Assembly: GCA_019359075.1 (NCBI GenBank)
Contig: JAHHIB010000006.1
Coordinates: 62,001 to 126,000 of the forward strand
Direction: 5' to 3'
DNA length: 64,000 bases
Source of the DNA: Kalymmatonema hyalinum WJT4-NPBG1
Lineage (GTDB): Bacteria > Cyanobacteriota > Cyanobacteriia > Cyanobacteriales > Nostocaceae
Below are positions 8,834 to 17,029 of this stretch, piece by piece; the stretch's first letter is position 1; every line of letters starts with the position of its first letter. The notes under the pieces were generated by a model, which saw only the letters and a list, made by a program, of their open reading frames with translations, had not been told where the DNA came from and did no database searches. A program made the position numbers and the translations under genes.

Positions 8834-9252
8834 TGCGTCAGCAAGTTCTCCTTGATACTGGTCCCCTCATAGCCCTTATTGATCGCCGCGATTACCATCA
8901 CTCTTGGGTAACGACAGAACTTGCTACAATCCAACCTCCACTACTCTCCTGTGAAGCAGTGCTTTCAGAAGCATGGTTCTTACTGCAGCGTGTGAACAAT
9001 GGGCGAGAAACTCTAGTTGGATTACTAAAAAGTCAGCAAATTCTGGTAGCCTTTCAGTTTAACTCGCAAGTTGAGTCGATGACTGAGCTATTAACCCGGT
9101 ATCGCTCCGTTCCCATGTCCTTCGCCGATGCAAGTTTAGTACGAATGGCACAGCTGTATCCTGGGAGCGAAGTCTTGACCTTAGACAGTGACTTCCTCAT
9201 CTATCGAAAGCACAAGAATCAACCCATTCCAGTCATCATGCCGGAGGTTTAA
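8833..9252 (+). CDS. vapC: PIN-domain toxin (VapC-like ribonuclease)
   Basis: This 139-residue PIN-domain protein has the four-acid metal site of VapC ribonucleases: the first Asp in LLDTGPLIALIDRRD (residue 8), a Glu in LSEAWFLLQ (about 46), an Asp in SFADASLVRMA (about 97) and the final acids in LTLDSDFLIY (about 116). VapC toxins cleave tRNA or rRNA and are held inactive by their partner antitoxin. The length is normal and all expected acids are present, so it should be active. Toxin-antitoxin pairs like this stabilise plasmids and islands, consistent with the neighbouring recombinase and conjugation genes. Confidence 0.92.
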   Translation: MRQQVLLDTGPLIALIDRRDYHHSWVTTELATIQPPLLSCEAVLSEAWFLLQRVNNGRETLVGLLKSQQILVAFQFNSQVESMTELLTRYRSVPMSFADASLVRMAQLYPGSEVLTLDSDFLIYRKHKNQPIPVIMPEV

Positions 9253-9680
9253 ACCGAGCTTTGCCTTTGACTGGTTGTACTGGGCTTTCTGTCGTTTGCA
9301 GTTGAAATTTCTGATGTCTAACCAACGGAGGCTTACGCATTGGAATTGCACAAGTCACTTAACACGCACGCTTCGACTATGCAATTCCAATGCGCAAGTT
9401 TTTGGTACCTGGGTATCTAACGCCTCCGGAAACTGTTTCAAAGGCGCTATCCAGTTTAAAGATGGAGGTTGTCTCGTTCGTACAAACAACTGGTTAGAAA
9501 CCAAGATTTGTCGTCGTCGAACTGATGGTAGTTGGTACTGGAACAGTGAACATATTGCTCGTCCGGAACGGAAGACACATTGAAGGCGATGAGGAACGGG
9601 GATACCCTGGTAGCTGGGAATATGAAGGCTGGGAATGGAAATCACTATTACGTCTAAATCTATATCTACAAATCCACAAA
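9253..9680. repeat. nested inverted repeat and unassigned sequence
   Basis: There is no convincing gene here. A 15-bp inverted repeat (9336-9350 and 9380-9394, CGCATTGGAATTGCA and its complement) is enclosed by an outer 7-bp pair (CGGAGGC at 9326, GCCTCCG at 9422), making a structure of about 100 bases that resembles a small non-autonomous palindromic element. Beyond it, plus-strand frames show protein-like text (FKGAIQFKDGGCLVRTNNWLE, then CRRRTDGSWYWNS) in short broken runs that could be remnants of a gene. Confidence 0.45.
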
Positions 9681-9717
9681 AACCGTAAGCAATTGAACAG
9701 GCTTGCGGTTTTTTTTC
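9679..9717 (+). terminator. rho-independent terminator
   Basis: AAACCGTAAGC and GCTTGCGGTTT form a stem (one G-T pair) around a 10-base loop, followed by eight T residues. It is a strong intrinsic terminator on the plus strand. The transcript it ends is unclear: the toxin-antitoxin operon about 430 bases upstream, or a lost gene. Confidence 0.8.
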
Positions 9718-10168
9718 ACTATTCATTCAAAACGAGTAACCGACGTAGACTATAAAAGGATGACCGTGTTCTACCGAAGCTGGTCTTTTTACAAATCGAT
9801 ATAGCCTAACCATGAACTAGTTCTCATCGACTAGTAATGGTCATTATAAGACTAATAGCTCATGGAAAAATGCTATAGGGGCAGTCTATTAATAATTTTT
9901 ACGCAAATTAGGTTTTCATATGAATGTAGGCTGGGAATGGAATGCTTCCGATAAGCTGTACCACCCAATCAAGTAAGGATAGATATATCATCAGGTAATT
10001 TGCAGTTCAACATCGAGAAGATTCCCGCGCTCCAATAGGACTTGGCTGAAAATACGCTTCTGTGATGGGTTGTACTAACCAGTGGTAAAAACGGAAGTGC
10101 GAGGCGTGAGAACTATTATTACCGATATAATCACAGTTAGTTTTGTGCAATCCAAAAGGAACTAATTA
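9718..10168. other. intergenic stretch with an orphan C-terminal motif
   Basis: No complete gene is visible. At 9920-9976 a plus-strand frame reads MNVGWEWNASDKLYHPIK and then stops. This matches the C-terminus of the coiled-coil protein at 7798-8376 (AWEWDAESGLYNPIR) and looks like the tail of a lost paralogue. A shorter match (EYEGWEWK) lies near 9620. The rest shows nothing I can name. Confidence 0.45.
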
Positions 10169-10468
10169 ATGGCTAGCAAAAGCCGCAGTCGGTATCCTTC
10201 AAACTGGGATACTATCGCGCTTGAAATTAAATCAAAATCAGATTGGCGATGTACGCGCTGTGGGATGCAATGTCTGAGACCTACTGATAAAAAAGAAGGA
10301 TTATCTCGTAGGGAACGTAGCATCAAAACATTAGTTGTCCACCACTGGAATTACACGCCCGAGGACAATCGAAACGAAAATCTTGCGGCTTTATGCAGTA
10401 GCTGCCATATGCTGTTCCATACGCGGCGGAGGGGAAATATATCACCAGGACAGCTCTCTTTATGGTAA
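10169..10468 (+). CDS. HNH endonuclease
   Basis: This is a compact 99-residue HNH nuclease. It has a zinc-binding CTRCGMQC motif near residue 28, the catalytic strand LVVHHWNYTPEDNRNENL (about 55-72) with the paired His residues, and the second zinc knuckle ALCSSCHMLFH (about 74-84). Such proteins nick or cut DNA non-specifically or as parts of phage, intron or restriction systems. It stands alone with no visible restriction partner or intron, and is followed by a short acidic ORF and a Gp157-like gene in the same direction, suggesting phage- or plasmid-derived accessory genes. Confidence 0.9.
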   Translation: MASKSRSRYPSNWDTIALEIKSKSDWRCTRCGMQCLRPTDKKEGLSRRERSIKTLVVHHWNYTPEDNRNENLAALCSSCHMLFHTRRRGNISPGQLSLW

Positions 10469-10603
10469 CAAAACCAGTAATTTGAGACAAATAAATAGTA
10501 AGTAATTATGATAAGAGAAGAAGATAATCTTCCCTTTTAAAATCAACATCACAACAGATGCTGACGCAACAACTTCACGCTCATGAATTGAAGTTGTATA
10601 AAT

Positions 10604-10768
10604 ATGAAAACTGTTACTAAATCTAACTCAAAAACCAATCAAAAACCAGCAAAATCTGCACCAAAAGTTCAACAAATCAGAACAATCCTAAGCGAAGTGG
10701 ATTACTACGACTACTCAGCCGAATTGGCGCAGGAAAAGTCAGACTACTATCACTTATACGGTTACTAA
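10604..10768 (+). CDS. small hypothetical protein, 54 aa
   Basis: This frame of 54 codons has a basic, Lys/Asn/Gln-rich N-terminus (KTVTKSNSKTNQKPAKSAPK) and a Tyr-rich, acidic C-terminus (VDYYDYSAELAQEKSDYYHL). The frame stays open to a stop just before a terminator hairpin, and its composition differs from the flanking non-coding DNA, so it is probably translated. No strong ribosome-binding site is seen and I do not recognise the family. Confidence 0.45.
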   Translation: MKTVTKSNSKTNQKPAKSAPKVQQIRTILSEVDYYDYSAELAQEKSDYYHLYGY

Positions 10769-10807
10769 ATTCAATCTCCCTTCAACCATCAACTCTTGAT
10801 AATCAAC

Positions 10808-10838
10808 AGCCAGTAACAAGTAACCACTACTGGCTTTT
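10808..10838 (+). terminator. intrinsic terminator-like hairpin
   Basis: AGCCAGTA and TACTGGCT form an 8-bp stem around a 12-base loop, followed by TTT. It lies about 40 bases after the 54-aa frame and 22 bases before the Gp157-like start, so it could end the upstream transcript or act as an attenuator for the next gene. Confidence 0.55.
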
Positions 10839-10859
10839 CATATTAATTAGGAACTTTTC

Positions 10860-11462
10860 ATGACTCAAGCACAGATGCGCGAAATCAACCAACTTACGCT
10901 CAAGGAATTAAGCTTAGATGCTGCTAAACTTTGGTCGCAGATAGAAGAAGCAAGTGAATCAGGAGAAGAAGGTAAGGTAGAAGAACTCGTACAAAAACTT
11001 ATGACTATCCAAGATGGCATTGAAACCAAAATTGATGCGATCGCCTGGGTTGTTGACCAGCTAAATCTTGACCTCGAAACCTGGGAGGAAAGAAAAGCGC
11101 GAGTAGCCGAACTCCACAACCAAGTCATTTCACGCCGCAAAACTCAACTTGAACAAATCAAGCGCACCCTCATCCATTTATACGAGATTGGATTAATCAA
11201 TGACAAAAATATCGGTAAGTCAAGGGTGATTGAAATCAGGGATAACCCACCTAAAGTGGCTAACTTACTATTAGAAGTAGATGATGAAGGTTTTCCGGAT
11301 GAGTTTAGAACTATCAAGTACCAAGCTAATAATAAGGCAATTCTTGAAGCTTACAAATCTGGTCAAGATATCAGCAATGTTGCTGAGGTAACTATCGGGA
11401 AGCAGGTACGGTTTAGAGTGCAATCAAGTGGAAAAAGTCGCAACAATAAAAACCACAAATGA
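10860..11462 (+). CDS. Gp157-like phage/plasmid protein
   Basis: This 200-residue protein matches the Siphovirus Gp157 family layout. A helical N-terminus (LTLKELSLDAAKLWSQIEEA) and a stretch containing IQDGIETKIDAIAWVVDQL precede a helix and a conserved C-terminal part with IEIRDNPPKVANLLLEV and FPDEFRTIKYQANNKAILEAY, which is the family's diagnostic region. Founding members come from streptococcal phages and were linked to phage resistance, but the biochemical role is unknown. The gene has its own strong terminator downstream and a hairpin upstream, so it is probably a single-gene transcript. Confidence 0.8.
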   Translation: MTQAQMREINQLTLKELSLDAAKLWSQIEEASESGEEGKVEELVQKLMTIQDGIETKIDAIAWVVDQLNLDLETWEERKARVAELHNQVISRRKTQLEQIKRTLIHLYEIGLINDKNIGKSRVIEIRDNPPKVANLLLEVDDEGFPDEFRTIKYQANNKAILEAYKSGQDISNVAEVTIGKQVRFRVQSSGKSRNNKNHK

Positions 11463-11512
11463 TGGCATAAGCCAAGTTCGATAAAACAAATTTATTATCT
11501 TAAATATTACAT

Positions 11513-11544
11513 CATGGTTGAGCCAAATCTCAACCATGTTTTTT
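11513..11544 (+). terminator. rho-independent terminator of the Gp157-like gene
   Basis: CATGGTTGAG and CTCAACCATG form a perfect 10-bp stem with a 6-base loop, followed directly by six T residues. It lies 50 bases after the stop of the Gp157-like gene. Confidence 0.9.
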
Positions 11545-11657
11545 ATTAACTCTTACGATTATCCTGTACCTAATCTGTAAAAGATATTGTCAGATTCCAG
11601 CTCATGCTAAATTTTTAACAGTTAGGCTACTCGTCCCACCTCATCAATATTCACACT

Positions 11658-11726
11658 ATGAAAATCGACCGATTGCAGGAACTCAAGCAAAAACTAACGA
11701 ATGAATTACTTATACAAGAAAGATAA
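11658..11726 (+). CDS. possible 22-aa ORF, probably a truncated gene start
   Basis: A short frame encodes a charged helical peptide beginning MKIDRLQELKQKLTNELL. It overlaps the 3' end of the convergent peroxiredoxin-like gene by 21 bases. It reads like the first codons of a coiled-coil protein cut off by a rearrangement. Coding status is uncertain. Confidence 0.25.
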   Translation: MKIDRLQELKQKLTNELLIQER

Positions 11727-12500
11727 GGGATTGCTCATATTTTCCGCAAAACCCAAAATACCGTGATCGCGATGTTCATAAATTAATTGTCTTTGTGAAT
11801 CAAATAAAAAAGTTCCCCCACGTTGTGTCAAATAAGATGAATCTGGTACATAAATATTCCAGTTACTCAAAACTTCAGTCATGTTTCGCAAGCGCAGGGT
11901 TGCTAATTCAAAAGGGCGCTGAAAGCCTTTTCCTCCAGCAGCTTGAAAAAACGAACCTTTTATTGGTGGTAAAGGTGTACCCCTGACAACTTCCTCATCT
12001 GCAATTAACTGAGGAGCATTATAATCACCTTTATAACCACGAAACACTTCCTTTAGAGTTCCAGGGCTACCAATCCCCGCACACATTAACATTAAATTCA
12101 GCCAAGCTTTTTGTGACGTTGATAGCATACGGAACTGTATAGACAATCCACTATATAGCCCTAAAAGCTTGTGAATTTCAGCTATTGCATCCACAAACAG
12201 CCATTCTTGTGGGAAGCCCGTATATTTACAAAACTTGATCCCAGAATTGCGGTTTCCAATTCCAATAGCGCGAATTGTGATTCCTCTTGCTTGGATCTGT
12301 TCTTTTTCTCTTCGCAACCACCAAGCGTATTCTAAATTATCAAAATCTCCCAACTGTGACCAAATAAGTACGAGCAACTTTGAAGTATCGGTACAACCAT
12401 CTAAAACGGGTTTAATCTCTCCATCACTAACTCGCAAGCGTTGAGTCTGACTCAAAATCGAATAAATATCTGGGGAATTGGAGCGTGTTTGAGTATTCAT
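11706..12500 (-). CDS. peroxiredoxin-like AhpC/TSA family protein
   Basis: This 264-residue protein has a thioredoxin-fold, AhpC/TSA_2 (PRXL2-like) organisation. A beta strand and a possible active-site segment DGCTDTSKLLVLIW (about 34-47) are followed by REKEQIQARGITIRAIGIGN, KFCKYTGFPQEWLFVDAIAE and the C-terminal RGGTFLFDSQRQLIYEHRDHG, the typical order in this family. Relatives act in redox or prostaglandin-like reductase reactions, but cyanobacterial members are largely uncharacterised. The expected CxxC is reduced to a single early Cys. It is monocistronic on the minus strand and convergent with the Gp157-like gene. Confidence 0.75.
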   Translation of the reverse strand: MNTQTRSNSPDIYSILSQTQRLRVSDGEIKPVLDGCTDTSKLLVLIWSQLGDFDNLEYAWWLRREKEQIQARGITIRAIGIGNRNSGIKFCKYTGFPQEWLFVDAIAEIHKLLGLYSGLSIQFRMLSTSQKAWLNLMLMCAGIGSPGTLKEVFRGYKGDYNAPQLIADEEVVRGTPLPPIKGSFFQAAGGKGFQRPFELATLRLRNMTEVLSNWNIYVPDSSYLTQRGGTFLFDSQRQLIYEHRDHGILGFAENMSNPLSFLYK

Positions 12501-12627
12501 GCAGATGAGGGCGACAGCCTTTCAATAAAATTCTAGATGGATATTGTTCCTTTGTTGCATTAATCTTTGATTTCTGCCTCTAACAAACTCAACAATTTCT
12601 CTTCCAAAGCTGTCAAATACGGTCGTT

Positions 12628-12852
12628 TCAGTTCTCCCAAGTAGCATCTTCTAGGTTTTCGTTCTCCCGTAGGTTGGTAATGCAATCGCATATCTCCTGC
12701 ATCTGGCGACAATCTGAATCCGAATAGTTCAAAAGTTCTTCTTCCAACGAAGTCAAATACGGTCGCTTCAGTTCTCCCAAGTACTTCACAACAGCATGGG
12801 AAGCTTTTTCCTTCGTTATGACTTTCTCGTAACCTAAAAGATGCGATCGCAT
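12628..12852 (-). CDS. small hypothetical protein, possibly part of a frameshifted gene
   Basis: A 74-codon minus-strand frame contains HAVVKYLGELKRPYLTSLEE, then LLNYSDSDCRQMQEI. The open frame extends upstream of the ATG with protein-like text (CNTWEDFDHI) but has no earlier start codon. Downstream, a 43-base direct repeat (12601-12643 versus 12741-12783) encodes KRPYLTALEEKLLSLLEAE again, but 140 bases away and therefore in a different frame. Either a longer gene with two repeats has lost its frame or the second copy is a separate duplication. The family is not recognised. Confidence 0.4.
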   Translation of the reverse strand: MRSHLLGYEKVITKEKASHAVVKYLGELKRPYLTSLEEELLNYSDSDCRQMQEICDCITNLRENENLEDATWEN

Positions 12853-13184
12853 TATGTGGTCGAAGTCCTCCCATGTGTTGCAACGAACTCTTAGACAAAG
12901 CGTTTGACGAACTGACGAATGACGAAGGCTGTTGGAGTACGAGGCAGTTGTGGCGTATGGCGATCACTCCCTTTGCAAGACAAACTATACTTGCGCTATA
13001 TCTTCCGCCTTAACAAATGAGCCAGAAGCAGGCAATCACTAATAAACCTTCAGTACGGTTAAGATTTCTCCGCAAGATTTTGGTTTAGGCATGGGCTGTT
13101 TTTCGTCAACACACGACCTTTGCTTTAATCCTGGTCGGAGCAATAAGGATTTAATGATTCGCCTGTTGACACAAATGAGAGAAT

Positions 13185-13580
13185 CTACTGCGCTTGAGTA
13201 CCGACATTCTCACTCTGTTGGCAGCTTGCGGTAAGTTCTAAATTGTAGAAAGTTCCTGGCTGGGGTTTAATTGAACGCAACTCCTGGATAAAAGCATTAA
13301 ATCTTTTGTTGCTTATGCCGAAGCCAGCTTCAGCACAAGCAGATAAACCTCCTTCGATGGGAATAGGAGAACCTGCCGTGGGACTATATACAATGAATTT
13401 ATCGACGGTGCCAGTGCCGACCGCAAACCCTATAATCTGGCGAATTGTTCGCAAAGCGGCATTATCTAAAGAACCACCAATACTGCCAATACTGATATTA
13501 ACCGCACGACTTTCAGCCAATGCCGGCGCACTCATCGATAATACTGCCCCGACAATCATCAAACAGGTGAACTTCTTCAT
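13185..13580 (-). CDS. secreted hypothetical protein with signal peptide
   Basis: About 131 residues starting MKKFTCLMIVGAVLSMSAP and cleaved after PALA, a standard Sec signal peptide. The mature part has SIGGSLDNAALRTIRQIIGF, a strand-rich centre and two pairs of Cys (in LSACAEAG and TASCQQSE) that could form disulphides in the periplasm or outside. The start at 13580 is preferred because GGAGAGG sits just before it; an in-frame ATG five codons earlier (13595) lacks a site. The family is not recognised. The long non-coding stretch upstream carries a 9-bp inverted repeat (13620-13628 and 13655-13663). Confidence 0.7.
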   Translation of the reverse strand: MKKFTCLMIVGAVLSMSAPALAESRAVNISIGSIGGSLDNAALRTIRQIIGFAVGTGTVDKFIVYSPTAGSPIPIEGGLSACAEAGFGISNKRFNAFIQELRSIKPQPGTFYNLELTASCQQSENVGTQAQ

Positions 13581-13595
13581 TTTCCTCTCCTCCAA

Positions 13596-13936
13596 AAAAT
13601 TGAAAAACTAATACAGAGGTTCCTACATGGATGAGGTAGATCACAGACTTTGCTATGTAGGAATTTCACAGACATCGTGTTGTACCTGACTCGGTTCAAA
13701 ACCTATGTAGGTAAAAAAACGTAGACTAACTATTTATTATACGGAAAGTATCTATTTGAAAAAGAATTCAGCAGTCAGAATCAGAGAAGGTAACTGTAGC
13801 TGATCTAACCCAGAACAATCTACCTCTGATTCTCCCCCAGTCGCCGATTCTGACAATAGAACTACCAAAGGGCGTTAGGGGTAGACACTGCCGTCGCAGG
13901 AATGCCGCTTCGGGATTGGGTACTGGGGACTGGCGA
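13596..13936. other. upstream region of the secreted protein gene
   Basis: There is no gene here. An inverted repeat (TTCCTACAT at 13620 and ATGTAGGAA at 13655) and a related CCTATGTAGG near 13702 lie upstream of the minus-strand secreted-protein gene and could be regulatory. The part from about 13860 is GC-rich repeat text leading into the heptamer arrays. Confidence 0.4.
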
Positions 13937-14046
13937 CAGTTATCAGTTATCAGTTATCAGTTATCAGTTACCAGTTACCAGTTACCAGTTTTCAGTTATC
14001 AGTTACCAGTTTTTTGGTCACTGTTCACTGTTCACTGTTCACTGTT
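13937..14046. repeat. two tandem heptanucleotide repeat arrays
   Basis: The first array (13937-14011) is about ten copies of CAGTTAT/CAGTTAC. The second (14018-14046) is four copies of TCACTGT. Tandem heptamers (STRRs) are a hallmark of heterocystous cyanobacteria and vary in copy number between strains. Frames reading through them are not genes. Confidence 0.92.
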
Positions 14047-14088
14047 GACTATCCCTAATCCCCAATCCCCAGTCCCCTTTACTATTTT

Positions 14089-14406
14089 TTACAAACAGCG
14101 CAGTTGAGCCGTAAGTGATTCAATTAGCCCTTCTGCTTCATCCTTGCCAATACCTTCTAAAATCGCAATCGCTTCTTTAAGATTAATTTGGCAATCTTCT
14201 GAATATCCCTGCATCATATCCTCTAAGGCATGATTTAAAGTATACTCACCTAAATCAGCAACTTCGCGGTGGAATAACCAATATGTTAATGTTACCCGCA
14301 ATGCCAGCTTATCAGCTAGGGTAAGTTTCTCTAGCGTTGTGCCGAAAGACTCGATAAGTTGGTCAATTTGATTCGTATGCGTAGAATCTGTAACGCACTT
14401 GTTCAT
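14089..14406 (-). CDS. small helical hypothetical protein
   Basis: This 105-residue, mostly helical, acidic cytoplasmic protein has no recognised domain. It contains IDQLIESFGTTLEKLTLADK, then a Trp/Leu helix (ALRVTLTYWLFHREVA) and a C-terminal helix (LKEAIAILEGIGKDEAEGL). It follows the heptamer arrays on the minus strand and has no operon partner. The balanced composition over more than 100 codons supports a real gene. Confidence 0.6.
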   Translation of the reverse strand: MNKCVTDSTHTNQIDQLIESFGTTLEKLTLADKLALRVTLTYWLFHREVADLGEYTLNHALEDMMQGYSEDCQINLKEAIAILEGIGKDEAEGLIESLTAQLRCL

Positions 14407-14614
14407 CTTGATAAATTCCCTAATTTTTTCTCGAAAATATCACCAGTAGTAGCCTAGAACTCTGGGCTAAATACCTGAAAAACTTTACTATTGCAGCGTG
14501 GCGATTGCTATCCAGTTGAAAAAGGTTAAAAAGCTTACTGTACAGGCTTTCCTTCCTACCCTACCTTCCTACATCGCAGGGCTTTGCCCTACAGCTGCCG
14601 CGCTACGAATTACA

Positions 14615-15202
14615 CTAGTTCCTATATGCCAAATACCCCTGACGGTAATTACTTTTCTTCAGCTTCGTAGCCTGACGAGGTGTCCACTGCTTAATAGCGT
14701 CTACCCTACCCGCATGGCGCAACTTCTCTTCATAAGTAGTATTACCCGTCAGTTTTGCGATCGCAATAGCTATAACAAGCGCACAACGCTCCGGCTGGCT
14801 GGAAACCTGTTCCTCCGCGAACCGCACCACCACCCAGTTAGCTTCGACAAAGCACTTGTTCCTGTAGTCATCCTCTCCAATACAGTGAGTAGGTTTTCCC
14901 GTCGCAAACGATATCGGCTCATCCACTTCAACATCTAGGTGTAGCCCAGTAGTGGGTTCCACAATCAGAAAATCAGCCGTGTAATGTAAATCGTGCCCTG
15001 GCGGTAACATCTTTTGTTGGGGTAAAACAACCCCTTCACCAAAATAATGCTTCAAGACATTCCCGAATAAATTCTCACTCGCCCCCACAGGGGCATCACC
15101 CGTACCCGAAGGTGCAGTCACGGGAGCAAATTTCTTATCTCGAACCAACTGCGGGACAAATATTTGAGGAAAAGATGGAACTGGTAATGCTGATTTAGCC
15201 AT
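14615..15202 (-). CDS. probable PD-(D/E)XK-type nuclease (DUF559-like fold)
   Basis: In this 195-residue protein the central part fits a small restriction-endonuclease fold. It has TADFLIVEPTTG with a candidate catalytic Asp (about 78), LHLDVEVDEPI with the E-x-D pair (about 92-95), then DDYRNKCFVEANWVVVRFAEEQV (about 115-137), which matches the D-x-x-R ... W-x-V-x-R-F pattern of DUF559/Vsr-like nucleases. The N-terminal 60 residues and the basic C-terminus are unique. The GC-rich 3' end runs into repeat-like sequence. It lies divergent to the AAA+ ATPase gene, so a joint role is possible but unproven. The nuclease call is inference from motif spacing. Confidence 0.55.
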   Translation of the reverse strand: MAKSALPVPSFPQIFVPQLVRDKKFAPVTAPSGTGDAPVGASENLFGNVLKHYFGEGVVLPQQKMLPPGHDLHYTADFLIVEPTTGLHLDVEVDEPISFATGKPTHCIGEDDYRNKCFVEANWVVVRFAEEQVSSQPERCALVIAIAIAKLTGNTTYEEKLRHAGRVDAIKQWTPRQATKLKKSNYRQGYLAYRN

Positions 15203-15397
15203 GCTTGTTAATCAAATCTTTAAATAAGAGGTTGTTGCTTCATATATTCCTTAAACAAGGAACGATATTACACCCAGTTTTACAAGTACACCAGCATTCT
15301 TTAAACCAACAGATGTTGCATATTTTTTACAACTAAAATTGGATGCTAATTGTCAGTCCCATGGAAGAGAATACGCTAAAAGCACTTTGAACAAGGT

Positions 15398-17029
15398 ATG
15401 TACAGCTTCCAGATACTCGATGGACTGATTCAAGAAGAATACCCTCTCATCGCCTGCGAATCTCCCCTCCCAGAAAGACTGCGCCTACTCGCTCATATTA
15501 GTCAGTTCTGCCAAACCACCAAAAAACGGTGCTACCTGTGGAACCTAGGAGAGGAGACAATTAAGGAACTGACAGTTGAAAATTCAAAATTAGTGATTGG
15601 AGAATTTAAAGACTATATTCCTAAACCAAGACAAAATAAAGAAGATTATTTTTATATCCTCAAATTTTGGAAAGAATATCAAGAAACTGGGATACTCATT
15701 ATCGAGAATATATACCCTTGGATTCAGGAAAATCGCTCAGAATCAACCGACTTTATCCTGGTTTCAGAGTGGATGAAATCTTCACTAATTAATCTAAAAT
15801 TTTCTAACCAAAATACTGGTAAAGTTGCCCTACTTCTAGGAGCAACTGCTGATATTAGTAGCGATATCTCCGCTGAGATTCCTATCTGGAAACAAGATTT
15901 ACCTGATGTTAGCGAAATCATCAAGTCTCTGACTCAAACCATCCTCCTACCCCCAGAATATACAGACACGGACTATCTCACAGTGGCGAATGCTGGGATG
16001 GGGTTGTACATATCTGACATCATAAACCTACTCAAGGAGGTTAGAAAAACCACCGATTTCAATAACTCCGAATTCGTAGCAGAATCTCTGCTCAAACAAA
16101 AAATTCAACTGCTCAACCGCCTCTACGATATTGAGTTTCTACCTCCACCCAAAGTCCAACTAGGTGGCTTAGAACTCATGCAAGAGTCATTTAAAAAATT
16201 CAAGCGTCTCCTCACCCCTCGTGCCAAACAATATAACCTCAAAGTGCCCAAAGGTATCATGTTAGTGGGACCACCAGGAACAGGTAAATCTCACTCCGCC
16301 AAAGCCTGTTCCCAAAGTATGGGTATTCCCCTCATTATGGTCGATTGGGGGAACTTCCGCAGTTTCGGGAACCAAGCTGAAATTAAGCTCGAACGTCTGC
16401 TAAGACTCGCTGATAAATTGTCACAAATCATACTTTATTTTGATGATTTTGATAAAGCTTTTGCCGGAGATGATGACATAGCTAAACGATTAGCTGGTAA
16501 GCTTTTGACCTGGATGCAAGAAAGACAGTCTGATGTATTAGTTATTGCTTCAGTAAACCGGATGGAGTGGCTACCACCCGAACTCACCCGCGCCGGACGG
16601 TTTGACTACCTATTCAAGGTAGACCTACCCAACAACGGGGAAAGACATACTATCTTCAAACTGCACGCTGCTCGATTTGACGAACGCTTCCGCAATGGGG
16701 GCGATCCTTGGGACGAAGAACAGTGGCGCAGAATTCTTAAAGCCACCAATAGGTGCGTGGGTGCTGAAATCCAGACAATTGTAGAACGTGCTGCTAGCAC
16801 CATATTCTGCCAGACAGTAACAGAAGATACCTACTCACGAAGCAAACTCCCCCCACTTGAACTAACCATCGAAGCACTACTTGAAGAACGCCGCCAGATT
16901 AATCCGCTTGCTATCCGCGAAGCAGATAGAGTCGAGTCAATGCGTAATAAAGCAGACCAACAAGCTTTACCTAGTAGCCCACGAGATGAAAGCAAGTTTG
17001 CTGTTGGAAATATCGATATTTTCAGCTAG
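15398..17029 (+). CDS. AAA+ ATPase, Ycf46-like
   Basis: This 543-residue protein has an AAA+ module in the second half: Walker A GPPGTGKS (about 290), Walker B ILYFDDFDKAF (about 345), sensor VIASVNRMEWL (about 385) and the arginine-finger region TRAGRFDYLF (about 397). The N-terminal 250 residues form the non-catalytic domain typical of Ycf46-type ATPases of cyanobacteria and plastids. Walker B reads DD instead of DE, which may weaken hydrolysis or be a family trait. Homologues are often found near conjugation genes, and this one lies about 1.5 kb before the type IV secretion block on the same strand. It is not a VirB11 homologue. Confidence 0.85.
   Translation: MYSFQILDGLIQEEYPLIACESPLPERLRLLAHISQFCQTTKKRCYLWNLGEETIKELTVENSKLVIGEFKDYIPKPRQNKEDYFYILKFWKEYQETGILIIENIYPWIQENRSESTDFILVSEWMKSSLINLKFSNQNTGKVALLLGATADISSDISAEIPIWKQDLPDVSEIIKSLTQTILLPPEYTDTDYLTVANAGMGLYISDIINLLKEVRKTTDFNNSEFVAESLLKQKIQLLNRLYDIEFLPPPKVQLGGLELMQESFKKFKRLLTPRAKQYNLKVPKGIMLVGPPGTGKSHSAKACSQSMGIPLIMVDWGNFRSFGNQAEIKLERLLRLADKLSQIILYFDDFDKAFAGDDDIAKRLAGKLLTWMQERQSDVLVIASVNRMEWLPPELTRAGRFDYLFKVDLPNNGERHTIFKLHAARFDERFRNGGDPWDEEQWRRILKATNRCVGAEIQTIVERAASTIFCQTVTEDTYSRSKLPPLELTIEALLEERRQINPLAIREADRVESMRNKADQQALPSSPRDESKFAVGNIDIFS

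Noticed and set aside
13937-14046. Possible CRISPR array
   Set aside because: Units are only 7 bases with no unique spacers; they are tandem heptamers.
15398-17029. VirB11-type ATPase of the conjugation system
   Set aside because: Motifs (GPPGTGKS, TRAGRFD) are those of a classical AAA+ protein, not of the VirB11/secretion GSPE family.
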